From 66-474 sp963771735 (GTDB taxonomy: Bacteria > Pseudomonadota > Gammaproteobacteria > Xanthomonadales > Rhodanobacteraceae), in NCBI GenBank assembly GCA_963771735.1, contig CAVYUN010000001.1:744001-808000 (forward strand): DNA of 64,000 bases. Reading direction: 5' to 3'. Position 1 is the first letter of the stretch; the number at the start of each line of letters is the position of its first letter. The position numbers were made by a program, and so were the translations under genes. Shown one piece after another: positions 10,878 to 18,906 of the stretch. A model generated the notes under the pieces. That model was not told the DNA's origin. It saw nothing but the letters and a program-made list of their open reading frames with translations, and ran no database searches.

Positions 10878-11354
10878 TCAACCGAGCCGTTCCAGCCAAC
10901 GTCGGCTGCGGGCGGACATCGGCAACAGCCGGGCCATGCGGCCACTGCCCGCGTGTTCCAGCGCAACGTCGAGGTCGGCCGCGGGCAGTGCGTCAGTGCC
11001 CCGCTCCGGCCACTCGACCAGTACCAGCGTTTCGGGTTCGCCCAGTTCGTCCAGGCCCAGCCATTCCAGTTCGCCTGCATCGGCGATCCGGTAGAGGTCG
11101 AGATGGAAAGCGTCGTGGCCGTTGACCGGGTAGCGTTCGAGCAAGCTGTAGGTTGGACTCTTGACGCGCTCGCCAACCCCCAGCGCACGCAACAGCGCGC
11201 GCGCGAAAGTGGTCTTTCCTGCACCCAATTCACCGCGCAGGAACACCACCCCGCCATCCAGCAGGGCCGGCGCAAGCCGCTGGGCCAGCGCCATCGTCGC
11301 AGCTTCGTCGGGCAACGCCAGCGTCATGGCCCGGTCCAGCTCAGGCACGTCCAT
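10878..11354 (-). CDS. tsaE: tRNA threonylcarbamoyladenosine biosynthesis ATPase TsaE
   Basis: The 158-residue P-loop ATPase drives turnover of the TsaB-TsaD complex that makes t6A37 on ANN-decoding tRNAs. Walker A is GELGAGKTTFARALL, and the family segment SPTYSLLERY follows. Its start overlaps the end of nnr by 14 bases, implying translational coupling; amiC follows 136 bases downstream. The partner tsaB is at 24.8 kb. Length is normal for the family. Confidence 0.93.
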   Translation of the reverse strand: MDVPELDRAMTLALPDEAATMALAQRLAPALLDGGVVFLRGELGAGKTTFARALLRALGVGERVKSPTYSLLERYPVNGHDAFHLDLYRIADAGELEWLGLDELGEPETLVLVEWPERGTDALPAADLDVALEHAGSGRMARLLPMSARSRRWLERLG

Positions 11355-12810
11355 TCACCAATGCGCGCAGATAAATGAAGAGGTCGGTCGCCAGCAATCC
11401 ACGCTCTCCCGCGCGCGCCGCCAGGTCGCCTGCCCGGGCGTGCAGGCCGACCCCGAGGCAAGCCGCATCCCATGGGTTCAGGCCTTGCGCCAGCAGGCCC
11501 GCGATCACGCCGGTGAGCACATCGCCCATGCCGCCCGAGGCCATGCCCGGATTGCCCCACGGGCACGCCGCCAGATGACCAGCGGGGTCGGCAATCAGGC
11601 TGCCCATGCCTTTAAGCACCACAATGGCGTGATGCTTCTTCGCCAAGGCACGCGCAGCGGCAAAACGATCCGCCTGCACGTCGCCGGTCGAGGCCTCCAG
11701 CAGGCGAGCGGCTTCGCCAGGATGCGGCGTCAGCACGCAGGCTTGCGGCAGCGCACGCGGCGTTGCCGCAAGCAGGTTCAATCCGTCCGCGTCCAACACG
11801 GTCGGTTTGTCCGCGTCCAGTGCGACCTGCCACAAGCCGCGCCCCCAGTCGTCCTGACCCAGGCCTGGTCCGACCGCCAGCACGCTGGCGCGGGCCAGCA
11901 TCGGTTCGAGATTGCGCGGCACGTGTACGCCGTGCGGCATCAACTCGGGACGCGCACCCAGGATCGGACCGACGTTGGCCTCGCGCGTGGCGACGCTGAC
12001 CAGCCCGGCGCCGACCCGCGCCGCCGCCTCGGCACACATCCGCACCGCGCCGCCCGCGCCAAGATCGCCGCCGATCGCCAGCACATGCCCGTAGCGCCCC
12101 TTGTGACTGTCGCGAGGTCGTGCCGGCAAAGCCCGCGGCGTCAGCAATGTCGCGTCGGGGATTGTTTGTGCATACACGCGCTCAGAAATGTCCAGCGTCG
12201 AAAGGCTCCGCTGCCCGCACTGGTCGGCCCCCTGCGCAGTGAACATCCCGCGCTTCCAGCCGACGAAACTCGCAGTTGCCGCGGCACGCACGCACGACTC
12301 GAACGCGACGCCGGTGTCGGAAGCGAGGCCACTCGGCACATCCAGCGCCAATACCGGGCTCGATTGGGCGTTGAGGGCCGTGATCAGCCGGGCCGCGGCG
12401 CCGTCCGGGGCCCGGCTCAGGCCGGAACCGAAAAGTGCGTCCACGTACACATCGGCATCCGGCAGCGCTGCATCAGCCGATGACACCGCGACGCCTTCGC
12501 GCGTGAAACGCTCTCGCGCAAGCGCGGCATCGCCCGCCGACTGATCGCTCGTTGCGATAACGGCAACGTGCAGCCCGGCCGCACGCGCCAGCGCAGCGAG
12601 CAGGAAGCCATCGCCACCATTGTTGCCGGGACCGCACAACACGCAAACCTCACGTGCGTCCGGCCAACGCCGTCGCAGCGTGTCGAGGGCGGCGCGCGCA
12701 GCACGCTCCATCAACTCGATACCGGCGATACCACCATCGATCGCGGCACGGTCGAGCACACGCACCTGCGCGGTGGTGTAGAGCGCGGTCTGTGGATCGG
12801 TGCTCGGCAT
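11341..12810 (-). CDS. nnr: bifunctional NAD(P)H-hydrate epimerase / ADP-dependent dehydratase
   Basis: The 489-residue protein repairs hydrated NADH and NADPH. The N-terminal YjeF_N domain (about 1-215, with CGPGNNGGDGF) interconverts the R and S hydrates. The C-terminal ribokinase-like domain (about 230-485, with AVGPGLGQDDWG, LTPHPGEAARLL and GGMGDVLTG) dehydrates the S form using ADP. It starts with ATG and no ribosome binding site; TAGGAT lies 6 bases upstream, so the transcript is probably leaderless. It overlaps tsaE downstream. Confidence 0.93.
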   Translation of the reverse strand: MPSTDPQTALYTTAQVRVLDRAAIDGGIAGIELMERAARAALDTLRRRWPDAREVCVLCGPGNNGGDGFLLAALARAAGLHVAVIATSDQSAGDAALARERFTREGVAVSSADAALPDADVYVDALFGSGLSRAPDGAAARLITALNAQSSPVLALDVPSGLASDTGVAFESCVRAAATASFVGWKRGMFTAQGADQCGQRSLSTLDISERVYAQTIPDATLLTPRALPARPRDSHKGRYGHVLAIGGDLGAGGAVRMCAEAAARVGAGLVSVATREANVGPILGARPELMPHGVHVPRNLEPMLARASVLAVGPGLGQDDWGRGLWQVALDADKPTVLDADGLNLLAATPRALPQACVLTPHPGEAARLLEASTGDVQADRFAAARALAKKHHAIVVLKGMGSLIADPAGHLAACPWGNPGMASGGMGDVLTGVIAGLLAQGLNPWDAACLGVGLHARAGDLAARAGERGLLATDLFIYLRALVNGRA

Positions 12811-12816
12811 CGGGTG

Positions 12817-12826
12817 ATCCTACAAT
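12817..12826. promoter_or_regulatory. overlapping divergent -10 boxes for nnr and queG
   Basis: The plus strand has TACAAT at 12821-12826 followed by six bases and the queG ATG. The minus strand has TAGGAT at 12822-12817 followed by six bases and the nnr ATG. The two boxes share two bases. Both geometries predict transcripts starting at the start codon. No good -35 match was found for either. Confidence 0.45.
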
Positions 12827-12832
12827 GGACCG

Positions 12833-13933
12833 ATGCAAACCGGCAGCGCGTCTCCCGTCAAGGGCATCGATTTCACCGCACTCGCGCGGCGCATCAAGAC
12901 GTGGGCCATGGAGCTTGGTTTTGCCAAAACCGGCATCGCCGGCATCGAGCTGGAGCAGGACGAGGCGCGCCTGCTCGAATGGTTGCGCCAGGGCCGCCAC
13001 GGCAGCATGGACTACATGCAAAGCCATGGCAGCAAACGCAGCCGACCCGCGGAATTGCAGCCGGGCACGCTGCGGGTGATTTCGGCGCGCATGGATTATT
13101 TCCCGCGTGACACGGACGCCGATGATGCGTGGGCAAGCCTGCGGGACGGCGAACGTGCCTACATCGCTCGCTACGCACTCGGCCGCGACTACCACAAGCT
13201 TATCCGCAACCGCCTGCAGAAACTCGCTGACCGCATCGCCACCGAAACCGGGCCTTTCGGCTACCGTGCCTTCGCCGACTCCGCGCCGGTGCTCGAAAAG
13301 GCGCTGGCACGCAACGCCGGCCTCGGCTGGATCGGCAAGCACACCCTGCTGCTGGACCGCGACGCGGGCTCGTGGTTCTTCCTCGGCGAGCTTTACACGG
13401 ATTTACCGTTGCCCATTGACGAACCATCGGGTGCGCACTGCGGCACCTGTACACGTTGCATCGATGTCTGCCCGACCCGGGCCATCACCGGCCCGTACCA
13501 GCTCGACGCGCGCCGCTGCATCGCCTACCTCACGATCGAGTCGAAGGACGCGATCCCGGAGGATCTGCGACCGCTGATCGGCAACCGCGTGTTCGGTTGC
13601 GACGATTGCCAACTGGTGTGTCCCTGGAACAAGTTCGCACAGCCCACCCACGAAGAGGACTTCGCACCGCGCCACGGCCTCGACCGCGCGAAACTGGTCG
13701 AGCTGTTTGCCTGGACAGAAACGGAGTTCCTCGAAAAAACCGTGGGCATGCCAATCCGTCGTGCAGGGTACGCCGGGTTCTCGCGCAATGTCGCGGTGGC
13801 GCTCGGCAACGCGCCCCGTTCGGCCGAGGTCATTCAGGCGCTGGAGGCGCGCGCCGCCGACCCGTCGCTGCTGGTGCGAGAGCACGTGGCGTGGGCGCTG
13901 GCACGCCAAACCGAAAAGGCACACGAAGCATGA
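12833..13933 (+). CDS. queG: epoxyqueuosine reductase
   Basis: The 366-residue cobalamin-dependent enzyme reduces epoxyqueuosine to queuosine in tRNA, the last step of queuosine synthesis. It carries the two [4Fe-4S] cysteine clusters: CGTCTRCIDVCPTRAI (about residues 202-217) and CDDCQLVCPWNKF (about 256-268). A C-terminal HEAT-like tail follows. It needs B12; a cobalamin-controlled btuB unit is at 38-41 kb and queD/queE are at 31-32 kb in this window. There is no ribosome binding site and a -10 box lies 6 bases upstream. Its stop overlaps the next start (ATGA). Confidence 0.95.
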   Translation: MQTGSASPVKGIDFTALARRIKTWAMELGFAKTGIAGIELEQDEARLLEWLRQGRHGSMDYMQSHGSKRSRPAELQPGTLRVISARMDYFPRDTDADDAWASLRDGERAYIARYALGRDYHKLIRNRLQKLADRIATETGPFGYRAFADSAPVLEKALARNAGLGWIGKHTLLLDRDAGSWFFLGELYTDLPLPIDEPSGAHCGTCTRCIDVCPTRAITGPYQLDARRCIAYLTIESKDAIPEDLRPLIGNRVFGCDDCQLVCPWNKFAQPTHEEDFAPRHGLDRAKLVELFAWTETEFLEKTVGMPIRRAGYAGFSRNVAVALGNAPRSAEVIQALEARAADPSLLVREHVAWALARQTEKAHEA

Positions 13934-14331
13934 GCATCGAACCCGACCTGGCCACGCCGCCGCACCTCGCCGGAGTACTCGAGGAACTGCGGCGACGCGA
14001 ACCGATCTTCCACCATCCGGAACTCGGCACAGAGCGCGCCGACTACGAAAAAATGACCGCGGGGGATTTCTGGGAAATCGGCGCCTCCGGCCAGCGCTAC
14101 AGCCGTGAACATGTGTTCGAGGTGCTCGAAGCGCGCCGTCATCACCCCGTCGACGAGTCGGACTGGGAAAGCGGCGACTTGCACTGCCGCGAGCTGGCGC
14201 CGGACCTGTATCTACTGACCTATACCCTGCGCCAGGGCGCGCGGCTTACCCGGCGCAGCACGATCTGGCGGCGCGTCGATGGCGACTGGCAGGCCGTGTT
14301 CCACCAAGGCACCGTCGTGGTGCCAACATAG
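13930..14331 (+). CDS. DUF4440 / NTF2-like protein
   Basis: The 133-residue cytoplasmic protein has the alternating alpha-beta pattern of the SnoaL/NTF2-like fold (DUF4440): helices around LEELRRREPIFHH, the FWEIGASGQRYSREHVFEVL segment, and closing strands with RRSTIWRRVDGDWQAVFHQGT. Such proteins are often small ligand-binding or promiscuous enzymes; the role here is unknown. It overlaps queG by four bases and is therefore cotranslated with it. Confidence 0.75.
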   Translation: MSIEPDLATPPHLAGVLEELRRREPIFHHPELGTERADYEKMTAGDFWEIGASGQRYSREHVFEVLEARRHHPVDESDWESGDLHCRELAPDLYLLTYTLRQGARLTRRSTIWRRVDGDWQAVFHQGTVVVPT

Positions 14332-14364
14332 CCCGCACAGGTTGCTACGCGAGCGGCTGTTGTT

Positions 14365-14486
14365 GAAAGTCAGGCCACGGAGCTCTTGGCCAGGGATGGC
14401 GGCTTCAAGGCCGTCGTGGTCTACAGATACCAACGCGGCCAAAATCTGCAGCGCGACCGATCGAAGCAGCGATCAGGGACGATCGC
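14365..14486. repeat. dispersed extragenic repeat, copy A
   Basis: Two boxes of this element also occur, in the same order, at 38305-38397. One is GAAAGTCAGGCCACGGA at 14365-14381; the other is GCGATCAGGGACGATCGC at 14469-14486. Between them an 18-base box (TGGCCAGGGATGGCGGCT, 14387-14404) recurs at 16748-16765. It fills the convergent gap between the DUF4440 gene and panD. Confidence 0.7.
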
Positions 14487-14491
14487 CCATA

Positions 14492-14878
14492 TCAAGCCGC
14501 GGCCATCTGCTTCGGAATCGACGTGTTGGTGCGCGCGATGCGGTTGTCGGCGTCGACATAAACCAGCTGCGGCCGGTGCTGCGCGGCTTCGGCCTCGGTC
14601 AGCGACACGAAGGCCGCAATGATCAACAGGTCGCCCGGCTGGGCACGGTGCGCGGCGCTGCCGTTTACCGAGATGATGCCGCTGCCTTCCTCGGCGCGCA
14701 GCGCATAGGTGACGAAACGCTCGCCGTTGTTGACGTTCCAGGCATGAATCTGCTCGTACTCGCGGATACCGGCCGCGTCCAGCAGCACGCCATCGATAGC
14801 GATCGACCCTTCGTAATGCAGTTCCGCGTGGGTCACGGTCGCACGATGGATCTTGCCTTTGAGCATATTCAATTGCAT
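14492..14878 (-). CDS. panD: aspartate 1-decarboxylase proenzyme
   Basis: The 128-residue proenzyme makes beta-alanine from aspartate for pantothenate synthesis. The self-cleavage site Gly24-Ser25 is present (HYEGSIAID), giving the pyruvoyl group on Ser25. The active-site segment IHAWNVNNGERF is present too. The ATG at 14878 has a clear GGAGG-type ribosome binding site (CCGGAGGCAATCC). It is the last gene after panB-panC, 95 bases downstream of panC. Confidence 0.96.
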   Translation of the reverse strand: MQLNMLKGKIHRATVTHAELHYEGSIAIDGVLLDAAGIREYEQIHAWNVNNGERFVTYALRAEEGSGIISVNGSAAHRAQPGDLLIIAAFVSLTEAEAAQHRPQLVYVDADNRIARTNTSIPKQMAAA

Positions 14879-14973
14879 GGATTGCCTCCGGCTTGAAGAG
14901 TGCCGTGGCTCATCATTATAACCGCTGAACACGTCGCTTGCTGCGCCGCACAACCCAAGGGTCGACCAAATCG

Positions 14974-15819
14974 TCAGTCGAAGGCCAGATTGTCGATCAG
15001 GCGGGTATCGCCCAGTTTGGCCGCGACCAGGGCCATGAGGCCGACACGTTCGTGCTTGCGGGGGACTGCGAGGTCTTCGGCACGCCTGACAACGGCGTAG
15101 TCCGGCGTGAACCCCGCGCGTTCCAGCCGCCGCATGGCGGCGCCTTCGATCGCGGCCCGGGCGTGGCCCTCGACGAACGATTCGTGCATCCATTCCAGCG
15201 TCGCGTGCAGGGCCGACGCGTACGCGCGCTGTTGCGCATCGAGATACCGGTTGCGCGAAGACATCGCCAGCCCGTCCTGCTCGCGCACGATCGGGCCGGC
15301 GACGATTTCCGGCGACAGCGCCAGCTCCCTTACCAGCCGCCTCACCACCAGCAACTGCTGCCAATCCTTCTGCCCGAACACGGCCACGTCGGGCTCGACC
15401 ATCGCAAACAGCTTGGCCACCACCGTGGCCACGCCGTCGAAATGGCCCGGACGGTGCGCGCCCTCGAGCGCATCGCCGATCCCGGGCACGTGGATGCGCA
15501 GCGCATGTTCGGGTCCGAATGGATACATCACCTCGACCGAAGGCGCGAACAGCAGGTCGCAGTTGTGCTCGACCAGACCAACGCTATCGTCGGCCAGCGT
15601 GCGCGGATAGCGCGCGAAATCCTCGCCAGGTCCAAACTGGGTGGGATTGACGAACACGCTGACGACCACGCGATCGACGTGCCGGCGCGCGAGGTCGACC
15701 AGCGAAAAATGGCCGGCGTGCAGGTTGCCCATGGTCGGCACGAAACCGACGCGGTGGCCTTCCTGCTTCCACGCCCGCACGCAGGCACGCAGCGAACGCA
15801 GGTCGCCGACGGTGCGCAT
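14974..15819 (-). CDS. panC: pantothenate synthetase
   Basis: The 281-residue ligase joins pantoate and beta-alanine with ATP through a pantoyl-adenylate. It shows the nucleotidyl-transferase signature PTMGNLHAGHFSLV, VFVNPTQFGPGEDF, GQKDWQQLLVVRR and the SSRNRYL (KMSKS-like) loop. Its ATG overlaps the panB stop by one base (TGATG), so the two are translationally coupled. Length is typical. Confidence 0.97.
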   Translation of the reverse strand: MRTVGDLRSLRACVRAWKQEGHRVGFVPTMGNLHAGHFSLVDLARRHVDRVVVSVFVNPTQFGPGEDFARYPRTLADDSVGLVEHNCDLLFAPSVEVMYPFGPEHALRIHVPGIGDALEGAHRPGHFDGVATVVAKLFAMVEPDVAVFGQKDWQQLLVVRRLVRELALSPEIVAGPIVREQDGLAMSSRNRYLDAQQRAYASALHATLEWMHESFVEGHARAAIEGAAMRRLERAGFTPDYAVVRRAEDLAVPRKHERVGLMALVAAKLGDTRLIDNLAFD

Positions 15820-16649
15820 CAGCCCGAAATCTGTTCAGGTCCCGGGAAACGCCCGGCGCGCACGTCCTCGGCATACGCGGCGAAGGCATCGCGCACCGAG
15901 CCGCGCCCCACCAGAAAATCCTTGCTGAACTTGGGCCGCCGGCCAGGCGTGATGCCGAGCATGTCGTAGCACACCAGCACCTGGCCGTCGCATTCCACGC
16001 CGGCGCCGATGCCGATGATGGGAATCGGCGACTCGCGGGTGATCGCGCCCGCCAAAGCGGCCGGCACGGATTCCAGAACCAGCAATTCCGCGCCGGCGTC
16101 CACGACGGCTTTCGCTTCGGCACGCAGACGCGCTGCCGCATCCTCGGTCTTGCCCTGCATGCGGTAGCCACCCAGCTTGTGGACCGACTGCGGGGTGAGG
16201 CCCAGGTGCGCGCACACCGGCACGTCACGGGACGTCAACGCCGCAATCACGTCGCAGGCCCAACCGGAACCGCCCTCAAGCTTGACCATGGCGGCACCGC
16301 CTTCGGCCATCAGCCGGGCCGAGGCAGCGAGCGCGATGGCCGGCTCCCGGTATTGCATGAACGGCAGGTCGGCGACCTGCAGCGTGGAAGCGAGGCCCCG
16401 CGCAACCAGCGAGCCGTGGTACACCATCTGGTCGAGCGTCACCGGCAGCGTGCTGGTTTGCCCTTGCACCACGTTGCCCAGCGAGTCACCGACCAGTGCG
16501 ACGTCGATGCCCGCGGCTTCCATCTGCACCGCGAAGCTGGCGTCGTAGCAGGTCAGGACCGCGATCTTCTCGCCACGCGCCTTCATCGCGCGCAGCCCCG
16601 GCACCGTCACCGGCTTGCGTCGGGGTGCGTCGGCGGACTCAACGTACAT
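15819..16649 (-). CDS. panB: 3-methyl-2-oxobutanoate hydroxymethyltransferase
   Basis: The 276-residue TIM-barrel enzyme adds a hydroxymethyl group from methylene-tetrahydrofolate to alpha-ketoisovalerate, the first step to pantothenate. Family segments include LTCYDASFA, VGDSLGNVVQG, VKLEGGSGW, AHLGLTPQSVHKLGGYRMQG and GIGAGVECDGQVLV. The open frame runs 26 codons further upstream, but the ATG at 16649 follows a GGAG sequence and a promoter just beyond it. It is the first gene of panB-panC-panD. Confidence 0.96.
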   Translation of the reverse strand: MYVESADAPRRKPVTVPGLRAMKARGEKIAVLTCYDASFAVQMEAAGIDVALVGDSLGNVVQGQTSTLPVTLDQMVYHGSLVARGLASTLQVADLPFMQYREPAIALAASARLMAEGGAAMVKLEGGSGWACDVIAALTSRDVPVCAHLGLTPQSVHKLGGYRMQGKTEDAAARLRAEAKAVVDAGAELLVLESVPAALAGAITRESPIPIIGIGAGVECDGQVLVCYDMLGITPGRRPKFSKDFLVGRGSVRDAFAAYAEDVRAGRFPGPEQISG

Positions 16650-16673
16650 GGGCGCGCTCCAGGGCAATCCCGC

Positions 16674-16702
16674 ATTATCGCCGTTCCACGGGTTGCCGCC
16701 AA
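16674..16702 (-). promoter_or_regulatory. putative promoter of panBCD
   Basis: On the minus strand TTGGCG (16702-16697) and GATAAT (16679-16674) are 17 bases apart. The -10 ends 24 bases before the panB ATG, and this position also argues against the longer panB reading frame. Confidence 0.55.
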
Positions 16703-16747
16703 CCGCCCCGGTTGAAGCGGCCGTCATGAAAAGCCGGCATGGAGTAC

Positions 16748-16765
16748 TGGCCAGGGATGGCGGCT
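16748..16765. repeat. 18-base extragenic repeat box
   Basis: TGGCCAGGGATGGCGGCT matches 14387-14404 exactly and sits in the panB-murJ gap (16650-16823). The rest of the gap shows only the panB promoter. Confidence 0.6.
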
Positions 16766-16823
16766 ATGACGCCCGTTGGCAGGCTCAACGACCAATGCAG
16801 AACAGCCACAAGGGGAATCGCGC

Positions 16824-18461
16824 TCACACCCCACGCAGGTCCCGCATCCTGAATCCGCTCGCGAACAGCGCACCGGCGTACGCCGCACCACCCGCGCACA
16901 CCAGCGCCGCGAGTTTCCAGATGCGTGTGATGATCCGTTCGTGGGTCCACTGCTGCCAAGGCCAGAAGCGCAGCCCGATCCAGACCACGATCACCAGCGC
17001 CGCGCAGGCCAGCAGCATGCGCAACCAATGGCGTCCCCATCCCGGCTGGCGCCGGTACACGCCGGCACGTTTCAGGTACCGCCACAGCAACGCGAATTGC
17101 AGGTAGTTCGAAATCGAACTCGCGATCGCCATGCCGAGCTGCAAGCCGGGCTGCCGTGCGATGCCTGCCAGCCACGGCAACTGCTTCAAGCCTGCCGGCG
17201 CCCACAGCTCGAACAGCAGCGCAATCAACGCGAAATTGGCGATCATGTTGACGACCAGCGCGATCACGCCCGCGCGCACGGGCGTCCGGGTGTCCTGGCG
17301 TGAATAGAACGCCGGCAGCAACGTGCGGGTCAGCGCAATCGCCGGCACCCCGCAACCCATGCCCACGATCGTGATCGCGGTCATGTGGCTGTCGAAGGCG
17401 TTGAAGCGGCCATTCTGGAAGCACGCCGCCACCACCGGCTCGGCCAGCAACAGCAGCCCGCACATCGCCGGCAGCGCGATCAGCAGCGTGGTGCGCAGGC
17501 CCCAATCGAGCGAGCGCGAGAAACCTTCCCGATCCTCGGTCACGTGATGCCGCGACAGCGCCGGCAGGATCACGGTGCCCAGCGCGACCCCGAACACGCC
17601 CAGCGGCAACTCGAGGAAACGCGTGGCCTGGTACAGCCAAGTCTGCGAACCCGTCACCAGCAGCGACGCAACCACGGTGTCGAGCAGCAGATTGAGTTGC
17701 GCGATGGACGAGCCAAACAAGGTCGGCACCATCAGGCGCATGATCCGTTTCACCAGCGGGTGGTTCCAGCCCCAGCGCGGCAACGCCAGAAGATTCAGTC
17801 CCGCGATGGACGGCAACAGGAACAGCAATTGCAGCATGCCTGCCGCCAGTACTGCCCAGCCCAACGCCTCGATCGGCACCGCCAAGTGCCGCGACCACCA
17901 CAGCGCGCCCGCGATCAGGCACAGGTTGAGGATCACCGGCGCCAGCGCCGGCAGCGCGAACTTGCCGAAGCTGTTGAGTATCCCACCGCACAGTGCGGTC
18001 AGCGACACGAACAACAGGTACGGAAACGTCAGGCGCAGCAGATGGACCGTGAGGTCGAACTTGTGTGGCTGGTCCAACGCGCCGGGCGCGAACCCCGTTG
18101 CAACCTGCGGCGCGAAGATCAAGCCCAGCGCCACGACCAGCAGCAGCACTCCACCGAGCGTGCCGGCCACGCGCGCGGTCAGTTCGCGCAACTCCGCGTG
18201 GCTGCGGGTTTCCTTGACCTCGGTGAAGACCGGCACGAACGCGGTCGAGAACGAGCCCTCGGCGAACAACCGGCGCATGAAGTTGGGGATGCGGAACGCG
18301 ATGACGAAGGCGTCGGTGGCCGCGCCGACGCCGAACACATGGGTGATCGAGATGTCGCGCGCCAGCCCCAGCACGCGCGAAATCATGGTCATGCTGCTGA
18401 ACGAAAACACGCCCCGCAGCAGGTTGGGCGATTTGGAGCGACCGGGCGATGCAGGCTTCAT
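16824..18461 (-). CDS. murJ: lipid II flippase MurJ
   Basis: The 545-residue inner-membrane protein flips lipid II to the periplasm for peptidoglycan synthesis. About 14 hydrophobic helices are evident, and the MviN/MurJ opening is typical (SSMTMISRVLGLARDI, then ATDAFVIAFRIPNFMRRLFAEG). ATG 18461 is preceded by a G-rich stretch (GGGGGGCAGGGG); an in-frame ATG 33 bases upstream is less likely. It is divergent from rpsT, with the promoter of rpsT lying just outside its start. Confidence 0.95.
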   Translation of the reverse strand: MKPASPGRSKSPNLLRGVFSFSSMTMISRVLGLARDISITHVFGVGAATDAFVIAFRIPNFMRRLFAEGSFSTAFVPVFTEVKETRSHAELRELTARVAGTLGGVLLLVVALGLIFAPQVATGFAPGALDQPHKFDLTVHLLRLTFPYLLFVSLTALCGGILNSFGKFALPALAPVILNLCLIAGALWWSRHLAVPIEALGWAVLAAGMLQLLFLLPSIAGLNLLALPRWGWNHPLVKRIMRLMVPTLFGSSIAQLNLLLDTVVASLLVTGSQTWLYQATRFLELPLGVFGVALGTVILPALSRHHVTEDREGFSRSLDWGLRTTLLIALPAMCGLLLLAEPVVAACFQNGRFNAFDSHMTAITIVGMGCGVPAIALTRTLLPAFYSRQDTRTPVRAGVIALVVNMIANFALIALLFELWAPAGLKQLPWLAGIARQPGLQLGMAIASSISNYLQFALLWRYLKRAGVYRRQPGWGRHWLRMLLACAALVIVVWIGLRFWPWQQWTHERIITRIWKLAALVCAGGAAYAGALFASGFRMRDLRGV

Positions 18462-18494
18462 CCCCTGCCCCCCACCCTCGAAGGCGCCGGGCAA

Positions 18495-18523
18495 TTGACT
18501 GTCGCGGTCTCACCGGCGATACT
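18495..18523 (+). promoter_or_regulatory. sigma-70 promoter of rpsT
   Basis: TTGACT (18495-18500) and GATACT (18518-18523) are separated by 17 bases, about 40 bases before the rpsT start. Confidence 0.75.
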
Positions 18524-18562
18524 ACCCGGCTTCATTCTGCCGAATTCGTTTGGAGTCACCCC

Positions 18563-18826
18563 GTGGCCAACATCCAGTCCGCCAAGAAGCGCGCCCGCCA
18601 GGCCGAAGCGCACCGCATGCGCAATGCCAGCCAGCGTTCGATGCTGCGCTCGTCGATCCGCAAGGTGCTGAAGGCCATCGAGTCCAAGGACAAGGCCGGC
18701 GCCGAAGCCGCCTACAAGTCCGCCGAGCCGGTGCTCGACCGCTACGCCAGCCGTGGCCTGATCCACAAGAACAAAGCCTCCCGGCACAAGAGCCGCCTGA
18801 TCGCGCACATCAAGGCGATCGGCTGA
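18563..18826 (+). CDS. rpsT: 30S ribosomal protein S20
   Basis: The 87-residue, Lys/Arg-rich helical protein binds 16S rRNA early in 30S assembly. The N-terminus ANIQSAKKRARQAEAHRMRN and the C-terminal HKNKASRHKSRL are characteristic. The GTG start at 18563 has GGAG 9 bases upstream; the open frame upstream of it lacks similarity. It is a single-gene unit with its own promoter and a terminator 23 bases after the stop. Confidence 0.96.
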   Translation: MANIQSAKKRARQAEAHRMRNASQRSMLRSSIRKVLKAIESKDKAGAEAAYKSAEPVLDRYASRGLIHKNKASRHKSRLIAHIKAIG

Positions 18827-18848
18827 GCCGGTTCGCTCCGTGATCCCG

Positions 18849-18874
18849 AAAAAGCCGGCGCCAGCCGGCTTTTT
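18849..18874. terminator. bidirectional terminator between rpsT and obg
   Basis: AAAAAGCCGGC-GCCA-GCCGGCTTTTT forms an 11-bp stem with a T-run on both strands. It can end rpsT on the plus strand and obg on the minus strand. Confidence 0.88.
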
Positions 18875-18906
18875 CTTAGCCCCACGCTCCGACATACCCT
18901 CTGCCG

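Noticed and set aside
16675..18513. 612-codon minus-strand frame overlapping murJ
   Set aside because: It lies in another frame of murJ; composition is Arg/Gly/Ala noise while murJ itself is intact and conserved.
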